Below are positions 9,238 to 17,697 of a stretch of 45,000 bases of DNA, piece after piece. Source of the stretch: Lewinellaceae bacterium (GTDB lineage Bacteria > Bacteroidota > Bacteroidia > Chitinophagales > Saprospiraceae); assembly GCA_016713985.1 (NCBI GenBank), contig JADJOD010000017.1:1-45000 (forward strand), given 5' to 3'. Within the stretch, counting starts at the first letter, position 1, and each line of letters opens with the position of its first letter. The translations under genes were made by a program, and so were the position numbers. A model generated the notes under the pieces. That model was not told the origin of the DNA and did no database searches. It saw only the letters and a list, made by a program, of their open reading frames with translations.

Positions 9238-10011
9238 TCAAACAACAGCGGAAAGTTCTTTCAGACTGTCTAAAGCTTTGTAGTTGGTCAGATCGTGCAT
9301 GGCCGGGACAATAGAAATATAGCCGTTGCGAAGCGCCCAGATGTCGGTATCTTCTCCCTGGTCTTCATTGATAAATTCACCGGTCAGCCAGTAATACGGC
9401 TGGCCGTTGGGGTCGCGGCCTTCTAAGAAATTCTCCACCCACCGGGCATCCGCCTGACGGCACAATCGCAAACCCCGGATTTCGCCGGCGGGCAGTTTCG
9501 GAATATTCACATTCAGCAAACGGCCACTTTCGAAGGGGTGCTCCATCGCATACCGCATGATTTTCCGTATCCAGGGTATTCCGGGTTTAAAATCGGCGTC
9601 AAAACTAAAATCGTCCAGCGAAAACCCGATGCTTTTGATGTGTTCCACGGAAGCTTCCATGGCCGCCGACAAGGTGCCCGAGTACAGGATATTGATAGAG
9701 GCATTGGACCCGTGGTTGATCCCGGAGACACAAAGCGCGATCGGGCGGTCTTTCAGCACAACGTGTTTGGCTAATTTTACACAATCGACGGGGGTGCCCG
9801 AACATTCCCATGCCTCAATACCGGGGAAAATATTTACTTTTTTTAGTCTCAGGGGGTCGTGTATCGTGATAGCGTGCCCTTGGCCGCTTTGCGGCGAATC
9901 GGGCGCCACCACTACCACGTCGCCGAATTCCGAGGCAATTTCCACCAGGACGCGGATCCCCGGCGCCACGATGCCATCGTCGTTGGTAACTAATATCAAT
10001 GGTTTTGTCAT
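9238..10011 (-). CDS. surE: 5'/3'-nucleotidase SurE
   Basis: SurE removes phosphate from nucleoside monophosphates (and short polyphosphates) and aids survival in stationary phase; cytoplasmic, metal dependent. The N-terminus ILVTNDDGIVAPGI holds the metal-binding Asp pair (residues 11-12). VVVVAPDSPQSGQGHAIT, the metal Asn in SGINHGSNASIN, and YSGTLSAAMEA follow in the family order. Length of 257 residues is typical. The start codon lies only a few bases after a perfect -7 box, which suggests a leaderless or nearly leaderless mRNA. A small membrane-protein gene follows on the same strand. Confidence 0.95.
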   Translation of the reverse strand: MTKPLILVTNDDGIVAPGIRVLVEIASEFGDVVVVAPDSPQSGQGHAITIHDPLRLKKVNIFPGIEAWECSGTPVDCVKLAKHVVLKDRPIALCVSGINHGSNASINILYSGTLSAAMEASVEHIKSIGFSLDDFSFDADFKPGIPWIRKIMRYAMEHPFESGRLLNVNIPKLPAGEIRGLRLCRQADARWVENFLEGRDPNGQPYYWLTGEFINEDQGEDTDIWALRNGYISIVPAMHDLTNYKALDSLKELSAVV

Positions 10012-10015
10012 AGGG

Positions 10016-10023
10016 CAAAAGTA
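10016..10023 (-). promoter_or_regulatory. Promoter -7 box directly before surE
   Basis: On the minus strand TACTTTTG, a perfect match to TAnnTTTG, ends only four bases before the surE ATG (10011). Transcription would start at or next to the start codon. No good -33 TTTG is seen at the expected distance. Confidence 0.45.
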
Positions 10024-10198
10024 GCGGATGATCTGATTAGAACGGCATGCTTAAACGGCGTTGCCGGCAAAAAACTATACGCGCCGGAAAGTATTCCGAC
10101 ACAATTTGCGTTATCAATCCGTGTTAATAATTTGGAGAAGCGGCCATTTTACGGGACATTTTTCGTTTTTTTTCAATACTTCCTTGATTTTCAAATTG

Positions 10199-10225
10199 TT
10201 GTTTCAATATTTTGGCCTAATCTTG
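10199..10225 (+). promoter_or_regulatory. Possible promoter for the LysM gene pair
   Basis: TAATCTTG (10218-10225) matches the -7 consensus in 7 of 8 positions, with TTG at 10199-10201 about 16 bases upstream. The leader to the ATG at 10299 would be about 65 bases. The rest of the 287-base gap after surE holds A/T-rich sequence and no other feature I can support. Confidence 0.35.
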
Positions 10226-10298
10226 CAGCCGGGATTTAACAAATGTTTCGGAAAATAAAGATCACAACAGCCCTCTTTCCCGCTGAAAACAATTCACC

Positions 10299-12047
10299 AT
10301 GAAGCAATTTTTTGCCATCCTTCTTTTTTTTGCCGGCGTATCGGCATCATCCGCCCAGGCGCCGCTGTACATCCAGTTCGACCAGTCCTGCATGAGCCAG
10401 CTGGAATACCGGTACACCTACACCGGGCAGGACCTCCTGATGTATGCGATCAACAAAAGTGACGACGAGCTTTATTTTTTCAAAATCGGCGGCAACACCC
10501 CCATCACGACACCTACCCAGCCCAGGGGCACCATCTCCTGCCGGAGTGTCAACCTCAGCAGTGGGGAAGTAAACGCCATCAACGCCGGCGGCCGGCTTGC
10601 CTACATCGTACATAAGGTGCAAAGCGGTTATTTGTCCATGCCCGTTGAGGCGGCCGGGCAAATTTTTCGCGCGGGAACTTCCTTCGTATTCCGCTCGCCC
10701 AGTTATGATTTTTTGCTCGACACGGCCAATATCGATTATGCGCGCAACCTGTCGCAGCCGGGAGTAGTTTCCCCGGTTTACCTGACGGGTATCCGCGATA
10801 TCGACTGCCGCCGCCAGTATTCATTTCGCCTGGAACCCCTGTCCGACGATCTGCCGCGAATGGATATCGAAGTGATCCCCGGTATCGGGGTCGTCAGCAA
10901 CCGGGCCGGTCGGAATGGCAGTGAAATGGAGCAAAACGTGTACAGATTGCTGAAAATCAACGGTGTCGGCATGGAGGATTATATCTATGAAACCTGCCGC
11001 AACAAGATGCAAAACAACAACCCCGACTCCTATATTTCCGGCTGGCCCCAAAACCCCGTGGATGGCAACAACGACAATTCGCCGTTTATGGAACCCGACA
11101 AAGAAGGCTATAGTCCGCGCCCTTCCGGCCAGGAGGGCAACCAGCCGTTTTCCAACTGCCCGGAAAAACCGGGATTCGGGTACCACATCGTGCAACAGGG
11201 TGAATCGCTGCATTCCATTGCCCGCGCCTACAGCCTCGATGCCAAAACGCTCGCCGGCTGGAACCGGATCACGGACCTCAACAAAATTGAGGTTTGTCAA
11301 AAAATCTGGCTTTCTCCCCAAAGCGGCACGGTAACGCCCAATACCACCAAAAAAGAACACGTGGTGCAAAAAGGAGAAACCGTCGCCGGCATCGCCCGCA
11401 AATACAACCTCTCCGAAACTTCCCTCAGAAAAATGAACGGAATGCCGGCCAGCGGAAACGTAGTGATCAACCCCGGACAACGCCTCGTTGTCTCTTCGGG
11501 GCAGGCGAACCCCTTTGGCAGCTCCGGCACCGGTACCGGCGGAGGATCCGGCAGCGGCCCCGGCCCGGCAATAACGACTACTTCACAGCAATACCGGGTG
11601 CGCAAAGGGGAAACGATATCGTCCGTATCACGGAAATACGGCTACACAACGGAGTATTTCCGCCACATCAACCGCCAGTTGCGCAACCTGCCGGCAGACG
11701 ACAATACCGCCATCGCGGAAGGGGTGATCCTGACCGTTTCGGACAGCAAGTGTGAACGGCCCGAGCTGGCCGCATTCAAACCCGCCGGGCAGGGCCAAAG
11801 CAATACCTGGAACTCTCCGGGCAATAAACCTGCCGGGACCGATGTCCCAAACACACCCTCGTTTGGAAGCGGCGGCGGTACCGGCGCCCGCTTCGAATAC
11901 GTCGGGGAATACATCGTAAAAGCGGGCGACTCAATGCTCTCCATCGCCCGGCAATACAACCTGTCGGTAGAAAAACTGGCCGCAGCCAACGGCTACAGCG
12001 CCGGCAGGGAGCCGCTACCGCGTGAAATTCTGAAGATTCCGAAGTAA
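10299..12047 (+). CDS. Secreted multi-LysM protein with an unrecognised N-terminal domain (copy 1)
   Basis: 582 residues. A signal peptide (about 1-20, FFAILLFFAGVSASSAQA) is followed by a domain of about 230 residues (22-240) that I do not recognise; it opens with YIQFDQSCMSQLEYRYTYTG and has conserved Cys residues. Then come four LysM repeats: about 299-340 (YHIVQQGESLHSIARAYSL), 357-402, 434-485 and 540-582, separated by Gly/Ser/Pro-rich linkers. LysM binds peptidoglycan glycan, so the protein probably sits on the wall in the periplasm or is surface exposed. No catalytic domain is visible. The next gene is a paralogue with the same layout, pointing to a tandem duplication and a shared transcript (105-base gap to the chosen start). 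Confidence 0.85.
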   Translation: MKQFFAILLFFAGVSASSAQAPLYIQFDQSCMSQLEYRYTYTGQDLLMYAINKSDDELYFFKIGGNTPITTPTQPRGTISCRSVNLSSGEVNAINAGGRLAYIVHKVQSGYLSMPVEAAGQIFRAGTSFVFRSPSYDFLLDTANIDYARNLSQPGVVSPVYLTGIRDIDCRRQYSFRLEPLSDDLPRMDIEVIPGIGVVSNRAGRNGSEMEQNVYRLLKINGVGMEDYIYETCRNKMQNNNPDSYISGWPQNPVDGNNDNSPFMEPDKEGYSPRPSGQEGNQPFSNCPEKPGFGYHIVQQGESLHSIARAYSLDAKTLAGWNRITDLNKIEVCQKIWLSPQSGTVTPNTTKKEHVVQKGETVAGIARKYNLSETSLRKMNGMPASGNVVINPGQRLVVSSGQANPFGSSGTGTGGGSGSGPGPAITTTSQQYRVRKGETISSVSRKYGYTTEYFRHINRQLRNLPADDNTAIAEGVILTVSDSKCERPELAAFKPAGQGQSNTWNSPGNKPAGTDVPNTPSFGSGGGTGARFEYVGEYIVKAGDSMLSIARQYNLSVEKLAAANGYSAGREPLPREILKIPK

Positions 12048-12152
12048 AATCCGCCTGCCCCTTGCAAAATATAGAAACAAATCTTAAATTGTGAGGCGAA
12101 AACCATGAAAATTCACTCAAAACCTCCCATATTTTTCAAAAAACGATCTGCC

Positions 12153-13896
12153 ATGAAAAAGCTCATTTTATCGATCCTGAGCCTTTTTGCTCTGGGTTTT
12201 TTACCCGCCCAATCGCCGGTTTACGTATTGTTTAACGCCGATTGTATGGACCAACTGGAATACCGGTATACCAAGTCCGGCAATTCCGTATTCGCCTACT
12301 CAATGCGCCCCAATGCCGATGAGCAATACATATTTATGTCCGGCGAAAACGGCATGCCCACTCAAAGTCTGCCCGACGGCACCTACGATTGCCGCAACCT
12401 CCGGCTGAACGACGAGGCCGTCCGCGCGATCAACCAGCAATCCTCCGTACGCCAGATGTATGTTATCATCCAGCGGCCGCAGGATTACCTGATGATGCCC
12501 GTTTATTCGGCGACCCAGATCAAAAGGGTGGCGAGTTATTACCTGCTTGTGTCGCCCAAATATGTGTTCGCCATCGATACGACCAAATTGAGCTATCAGG
12601 ACAACCTGCAGGGAGAAAACTCTCCGACCGTCATCCGTTTTACGGGCTCCAAATTAGCCAACTGCCGGTATCAGTATTCGTTTCACGGCGAACCGGCCCG
12701 CAGCTACAAAGAAAGTATGGATTTTGACTTCATCTTCGGCGTAGGCATCATCAACAGCCGCACGGGCGCCACGACCCTCGAACAACAGGAAAATGAAATG
12801 CGCCTGATCGGTGTAAACGGCAATTATGTGGAAAATTACCTGGCCACGATTTGCCAAAACACCCAGCAGGCCAACACTTCCGGCAACTCTGCATCGAAGT
12901 GGACCGGCACCGCCGAATTCGGTTATATCCGGGATGACAAAGAAGCATCTTCCGCCGCCAATAACAATATCAACACCTGGCAGCCCGATCAAACGGGCGT
13001 TCAGAACAATATCAACACCCTGACCAACTGCCCGGAAGCGCCGGGAACCGGTTATCACATCGTGCAGCGCGGCGAATCGCTTAAAGCTATTGCACGCACG
13101 TACAACGTTGATTTAAAGTCTGTTATAAAATGGAATAATATCAAAAACCCGGACCATATCGAAATTTGTCAAAAAGTCTGGCTCCAAAAACCACCGGCAT
13201 TCAGCGCGGAAACCGCCACTTCGAAAGGCATCGCCTCAACAGCGGCAAGTTCTACCGGACCCACGGTGTTCAACCAGTCGGTCTACTGGAATCAGGGCGC
13301 CAATACAACGCCCGGGCAGTACAATTATACCCCCGACGCAGTATAACTACAACACCACCCAAACCGGAGTTTATTACGTCCAGAAAGGGGAAACTTTATA
13401 CGGCATTGCCAAACGATACGGCTGCGCTGAAGAATGTTTCCGGCGTGCAAACAATATGCCCCTCGAAGGCAATGTAACCATCAGAACCGGACAGGCGCTC
13501 GTTGTGCCGGAATGCACCTGTGTGACGGGCGGGCAAACAAATGTCAATACCACTGCCCCGCGCACCTCATCCCCGGTAGTGCCCCAGGAAGTGTCCAACC
13601 TGCTCAACAGCCAGACACAGGGAGTCAGCCCGGTGGTATATGATTACCAGAATCCAAACAGGTTTCAGGAAACGCCGGTATCCGGAATGACCGGAAAAAA
13701 TGTGAATACCGTACAACAAGGCGGCAACCAACAGGATTTGCCCCCCACGCAGGAACATACCGTACGTCAGGGTGAAACGATGAATTCGATCGCCATCAAA
13801 TTCAGGATGACGGTAGCCGAACTGGCTCAGTTAAACAGTATTGCTGCGGATGAAAAGTTGGTGCCCGGCAAACGCCTGGTGGTCCGGCGGTATTGA
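12153..13896 (+). CDS. Secreted multi-LysM protein with the same N-terminal domain (copy 2, one frameshift)
   Basis: Paralogue of the preceding gene. I chose ATG 12153 because it starts directly with a signal peptide (KKLILSILSLFALGFLPAQ); an earlier in-frame ATG at 12105 adds a basic stretch. The N-terminal domain aligns along its length with copy 1 (YVLFNADCMDQLEYRYTKSG against YIQFDQSCMSQLEYRYTYTG). Three LysM repeats follow: YHIVQRGESLKAIARTYNV, YYVQKGETLYGIAKRYG and HTVRQGETMNSIAIKF. The frame breaks near 13333 in a CCCCC run; adding one base restores TQYNYNTTQTGVYYVQKGE. Corrected length is about 580 residues. A strong terminator follows at 13921. The role is probably wall binding; no enzyme domain is seen. 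Confidence 0.82.
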
Positions 13897-13920
13897 TAAC
13901 ATTCAAATATTCAATACTTT

Positions 13921-13969
13921 ACAGGGGGTTAGAGGCAATTTACCGCCTCTAATCCCCTGTTTGTTTTTC
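13921..13969 (+). terminator. Rho-independent terminator after the LysM pair
   Basis: Arms ACAGGGG-TTAGAGGC and GCCTCTAA-CCCCTGT with one bulge, loop of about 8 bases, followed by a T-rich tract (TTTGTTTTTC). It lies between the LysM stop (13896) and the stop of the convergent TonB-receptor gene (13982), so it may serve both. Confidence 0.85.
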
Positions 13970-13981
13970 CGAAACCCGTGG

Positions 13982-16321
13982 TTAAAACCGGATACGCGCC
14001 GTCGCCATCCAGTTGCGGCCTGCCTGCGGGAAAAAACCCGCCTGATGATACACACCCGCACTTTCCCTGCGGCTGTACGGATCACCCGCCCGTGGATCGT
14101 ACGTTTCCGATATGAAGCGGTAGACCCAGCCGTTGGACGAATACCGGGCGCCGAAAAGGTTGTTTATGGCAAATATCAGGGCGACTTCCTTCCCAAAAAC
14201 CCCGTGCAGGTTGTAGTTCAGCCGCAGGTCGGAAAAAAGATACGCCGGCAACGCGGTTTGCTCATTTGAGGTATTGTCCAGAAACTGGCTGCCGACGTAT
14301 TTTCCGGACAGGGTTGCCGAAAAGGTGTGTGTCGTGTTTTTTACCAGTATATAATCCACTTCCGCCCGTGCAATAACATCGGGTGAAAAAGCCAGGTCAG
14401 TGTTCCGGTGCACAAACGTTTCCTGACCTCCGGTGTCCCAATTATCCCTGAATTCGGTGAATTCACGAATCGTATTGTCGCTCAACGCCACATTTCCGCC
14501 GATCGTCAGTCGGGGGCCGGGTCGAACGGAGGTTTCAATCTCCAAACCCACGCGCCGGCTCTTCGGCACGTTGGTGCGGATATAGGCGCCCACCTCGTTG
14601 AGCCGCCCGTCGAGTACCAGCTGATCCCGGTATGACATGTGGAAAAAATTGGCGGAAAAGCGCCATTCCCGGCCGGCGGCCCTGATTCCGGCTTCCAGGT
14701 CGTACAGGCGTTCCGGGCGCGGGCGGTGATCGGGTGTTGATTGGGTATAGTCGTCGCGGTTGGGCTCCCGGTTGCCGGCGCCCCAAAAACCATAGATCGA
14801 CCATTTATTTGAAAATGAATAGGTTAAGCCAAATTTTGGATTAAAAAAGGTTAAGTCGGCCGATTGGCTCACGTTGTTCAGGTCGTTGTCATAACCCAAA
14901 AACCGGTACCGGACGCCCCGTGTTTGAAGGTCAAAAAAGGCCACAAATCCGTTGCCAAAACTCACTTCCAGTTTGGCAAACAGGTTGGCATCCCGTTTTA
15001 AAGCGTCATTGTTGTAGTACCGAAAGTCGCCCGGAATACCGGCAAAAAATTCCGTCCAGATAATTTCTCCAAAGTGCCGCCCGGAGTAGCGGTGGAGGGC
15101 CCCGCCGAGGGTGAACACCGGCGCGCCCGACATGCCGGGAAAATTGACGGGGGGTTGCCATCGAAGGGCAAAGGTGGCGCCGTAAAAGTGGTTGTCCAAC
15201 CATTTACGGCGCACCAGATCGGTTTTGGCAATTGTGGTGTCGCCCACTTGCCAGTCCGGCAATCCATAGTCGGCATATGCCTCGCCGGCTTTGTAGTTTT
15301 CGTAAAAACCGTATCCGCGGGTGTAATGACCATTGAGTTGCAGGTGCAGGCCATGGCGGAAAATCCTTTTGTAATGCAGCAAAAAGTGGTTCTGGGTATA
15401 GTTGTCCACCTCGTCCGGGTAGGGTTCTCCCGGGCGTTCTGTTCCGGCGGTATTGAAGGTCCGAAGTTGCGGGTCATCGACGTATTGCGCGGGCACCCCG
15501 TTCCAGGCCTGATAGGTGATTTCGTGGCCCCGGAGAACATGCGCCTGCAAACTTTGCCGGTCGTCGATATAGACCCCCGAAAGATGCAGCGCATTCAGGT
15601 CTGCGCCGGCGCGGTCGATGTAGCCATCCGAACGGATTGTAGAAAAACGGCCGTTAAAGGCAACTTTCCCGGCCATCAAACCCGTGCCGAGTTGGGCGCT
15701 GTGTTTGCGTGTTGCAAAGGAGCCGAACGAATTGGTGATGTTTGCAAAAGGTTCAGGATCAACATGCGACAGGTCGAGGTTGACGGTAGCGCCGAATGCG
15801 CCGGCGCCGTTGGTGCTCATGCCTACCCCGCGTTGCACCTGGATTTCAGCGGCTGATGCGGCCAGATCGGGCAAGTCCACCCAATACATCCCCTGGCTTT
15901 CCGCATCGTTGAGCGGCACACCGTTGATGGTCACGTTTACGCGGGTGGGGTCGCTGCCCCGGATACGCAATCCGGAATAACCCACTCCAGCGCCCGCATC
16001 CGAGGTTTCTACCAGCGAAGGCACCCCGGAAAGCAGGAAAGGCACATCCTGAACCTGGTACATCCCGGCAATTTTTTCTGCGGAAATATTGGTGTGTGGC
16101 ACGGGGCTTTTGGCATCGGCGCGGGTGGCCTGAATCACCACCGTGCGAAGCGCAATGGAATCGGGCATCCTGTTTTGTGCAGGAAGCAAAGCGGGCAGCA
16201 GGACGAAACTTAAAAAGGGAAAAAGGTGGGCAATTTTGGGTGGCGTAAACGGGGCGTCGGCCTTACGGCAAAGCGCAATTTTGTAATAAAACATTGAAAA
16301 TGAACGATTTGAGTGAAACAT
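13982..16321 (-). CDS. TonB-dependent outer-membrane receptor under TPP riboswitch control (probable thiamine uptake)
   Basis: 779 residues. After a hydrophobic export segment (about 31-48, HLFPFLSFVLLPALLPAQ), a TonB-box-like IALRTVVIQATR and a plug domain (about 65-170) appear, with GYSGLRIRGSDPTRVNVTIN, GVPLNDAESQGMYWVDLP and the GAGAFGATVNLD end of the plug. The 22-strand barrel region follows and the chain ends in an aromatic residue (ARIRF), the usual OMP targeting signal. Substrate is inferred from the TPP riboswitch in its leader: such receptors in Bacteroidetes have been proposed to import thiamine or its precursors. The start at 16321 abuts the riboswitch hairpin; a second ATG at 16294 is possible. 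No carboxypeptidase-like N-terminal domain, so not SusC-type. Confidence 0.88.
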   Translation of the reverse strand: MFHSNRSFSMFYYKIALCRKADAPFTPPKIAHLFPFLSFVLLPALLPAQNRMPDSIALRTVVIQATRADAKSPVPHTNISAEKIAGMYQVQDVPFLLSGVPSLVETSDAGAGVGYSGLRIRGSDPTRVNVTINGVPLNDAESQGMYWVDLPDLAASAAEIQVQRGVGMSTNGAGAFGATVNLDLSHVDPEPFANITNSFGSFATRKHSAQLGTGLMAGKVAFNGRFSTIRSDGYIDRAGADLNALHLSGVYIDDRQSLQAHVLRGHEITYQAWNGVPAQYVDDPQLRTFNTAGTERPGEPYPDEVDNYTQNHFLLHYKRIFRHGLHLQLNGHYTRGYGFYENYKAGEAYADYGLPDWQVGDTTIAKTDLVRRKWLDNHFYGATFALRWQPPVNFPGMSGAPVFTLGGALHRYSGRHFGEIIWTEFFAGIPGDFRYYNNDALKRDANLFAKLEVSFGNGFVAFFDLQTRGVRYRFLGYDNDLNNVSQSADLTFFNPKFGLTYSFSNKWSIYGFWGAGNREPNRDDYTQSTPDHRPRPERLYDLEAGIRAAGREWRFSANFFHMSYRDQLVLDGRLNEVGAYIRTNVPKSRRVGLEIETSVRPGPRLTIGGNVALSDNTIREFTEFRDNWDTGGQETFVHRNTDLAFSPDVIARAEVDYILVKNTTHTFSATLSGKYVGSQFLDNTSNEQTALPAYLFSDLRLNYNLHGVFGKEVALIFAINNLFGARYSSNGWVYRFISETYDPRAGDPYSRRESAGVYHQAGFFPQAGRNWMATARIRF

Positions 16322-16444
16322 CCGTCTGTGAGGGGTTTCCCAGACGTAGTGATGCCACTACCCTTCTCAGTTCCCTTCCCGGCATGATCCGGGCAGGTTC
16401 GATGGGTATAATCTCAGCCCCGAAAAACGGGACACCCCAATGAG
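16322..16444 (-). promoter_or_regulatory. TPP (thiamine pyrophosphate) riboswitch
   Basis: Read on the minus strand, the aptamer (16444 to about 16366) has all conserved parts: P1 arms CTCA/TGAG, GGGGTGTCCC, a P3 hairpin CCCG-TTTTT-CGGG, the invariant GGCTGAGA, ATACCC pairing with GGGGT, GAACCTG, the P5 hairpin CCCGG-ATCATG-CCGGG and AGGGA. Downstream are two hairpins: GTAGTG-GCAT-CACTAC (16346-16361) and CGTCTG...CAGACG (16323-16346), which ends one base before the start codon. The last contains GGGAAACCCC, which can pair in 9 of 10 positions with GGGGTGTCCC of the aptamer. The hairpin placement suggests control of translation initiation rather than termination (no U tract). Confidence 0.9.
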
Positions 16445-16452
16445 TTACGGGA

Positions 16453-16460
16453 CAAAGTTC
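16453..16460 (-). promoter_or_regulatory. Possible promoter -7 box for the riboswitch transcript
   Basis: GAACTTTG on the minus strand is the same variant -7 box as before the HU gene (TAnnTTTG with one change). It overlaps the stop codon of the kinase gene and would start transcription near 16446, just ahead of the riboswitch P1. No clear -33 TTTG at the right spacing. Confidence 0.4.
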
Positions 16461-17007
16461 ACAAAAGTTTACGAATCGCGGCGACTGCAATTTCAAGGCG
16501 TGCTGCGGGAGCGCCGCGAAGTGCAATATAAGGGGCTTCCCGGTCGAGCAGAAGCCGTTCGTACCTGCCGAAAAGCAACTCCCGCTCCTCCGGGTTTTCC
16601 CGGAGCGGGTCGGGTTGCCAGGGAAAATCCGGGGCACAAAGCAAATAGAGGTCGGCGTGGGTGGCGGGGCCGTATCCTTGCTGCCATTGGAAACGGCCGT
16701 CGGCCTTAAACCGGTATTGCTCCCAGATCTGCAATACCGTCCAGTCGGTATCGCAGATGAGCACCGGTTTTTCCGCTGACTTAATCCCGTTCCTCCTGTA
16801 CCACTGTTCCCAATGCCGTTGTCCGGCGCCGATCCGGCTCAAATCGCCTTGAACATAGGGGCGCCCGAGGTGGGCGAGGTAAAATCGGGCAAATTCAGGC
16901 ACCCACCCGGTACCGAACGTACGGGCAAGCGCTTGTGCCAGGGTGGTTTTTCCGGAAGATTCCGGTCCGGTGACAACGATTTTCAAAAATCCGTGTTCAT
17001 CTGCCAT
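16459..17007 (-). CDS. NadR-like P-loop nucleoside kinase (AAA_28 type)
   Basis: About 182 residues from the chosen start MADEHGFLKIVVTG, which puts the Walker A motif GPESSGKT at residues 14-21; a start at 17052 would add 15 residues and overlap the divergent gene. VPEFARFYLAHLGRPY and VLICDTDWTVLQIW (Walker B-like Asp) follow, matching the ribosylnicotinamide-kinase domain of NadR. There is no NMN adenylyltransferase or DNA-binding domain. In NadR the domain phosphorylates nicotinamide riboside; here the gene ends 15 bases before a TPP riboswitch driving a probable thiamine receptor, so phosphorylation of thiamine or a precursor is an alternative role. That is an inference from context. Divergent from the gene at 17051. 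Confidence 0.75.
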   Translation of the reverse strand: MADEHGFLKIVVTGPESSGKTTLAQALARTFGTGWVPEFARFYLAHLGRPYVQGDLSRIGAGQRHWEQWYRRNGIKSAEKPVLICDTDWTVLQIWEQYRFKADGRFQWQQGYGPATHADLYLLCAPDFPWQPDPLRENPEERELLFGRYERLLLDREAPYIALRGAPAARLEIAVAAIRKLL

Positions 17008-17050
17008 TGTCTGGGCGATTAGGTATTTTTGCAGCACAAATAACCGTTTC

Positions 17051-17638
17051 ATGCACGATATTGAACCACATTTTCGCTGGCGGGACCTTTATATTGCGTC
17101 GGAAGACGTTCAGTCGCCGTTTTTCGGGCGGAAATACAGCGAATTTCATTATTCGCACAAACTTTATAATTTTTATCTCCATCCGCAGTGGGACGCCTTC
17201 GGCTCGTCCACTTTGTATGGAAAGTTATTGTTTACCGATTATGACGAAGGTTTTGCCCTGATGGAACTGATCGGCGAGTGGAATGATACCTTGCACAACG
17301 ACATTATGTTTTTAAAACGCAATGTTGTCGACCCTTTATACCGCCAGGGAATTACTAAATTTGTTTTTTTCTGCGAAGCCGTGCTCAATTTTCACGCCTC
17401 CAGTGACGACGACTACTATGCCGAATGGGCGGAAGAAGTGCACGAGGAAGGCGGTTGGGTGGCCCTGCTTAATACCCGGCAACACGTTCAGGAAGAAATG
17501 CACGATGCCCGCCTCCAGCGTTATGTTCATTTCGGCGACGAATATAACGACATCAACTGGCGCACCCAAAAACCCATAGTCGTATTCCAGATCATAGATG
17601 CCATGGTCAATGGCCGGCTGAGGAGGCTCGGAGAATAA
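17051..17638 (+). CDS. Conserved hypothetical protein, 195 residues
   Basis: A soluble acidic protein, no signal peptide and no membrane segment. The start MHDIEPHFRWRDLYIASED at 17051 is chosen because upstream in-frame codons overlap the divergent kinase. It is rich in aromatic residues and in Asp/Glu clusters (SSDDDYYAEWAEEVHEEGGW about 113-132) and ends with IIDAMVNGRLRRLG. I do not recognise the family and see no catalytic motif. It lies 59 bases upstream of era on the same strand and could be co-transcribed with it. Confidence 0.75.
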   Translation: MHDIEPHFRWRDLYIASEDVQSPFFGRKYSEFHYSHKLYNFYLHPQWDAFGSSTLYGKLLFTDYDEGFALMELIGEWNDTLHNDIMFLKRNVVDPLYRQGITKFVFFCEAVLNFHASSDDDYYAEWAEEVHEEGGWVALLNTRQHVQEEMHDARLQRYVHFGDEYNDINWRTQKPIVVFQIIDAMVNGRLRRLGE

Positions 17639-17697
17639 TTTGCCCACGCGTCATTTCGCCTGGCTCTTTCCACCATAATGACGCAATAACGATCAAT

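Noticed and set aside
16997..17182. Kinase start at 17052 overlapping the start of the divergent gene
   Set aside because: The 15 extra residues do not resemble the family, and ATG 17007 places the Walker A motif at the usual distance; kept only as an alternative.
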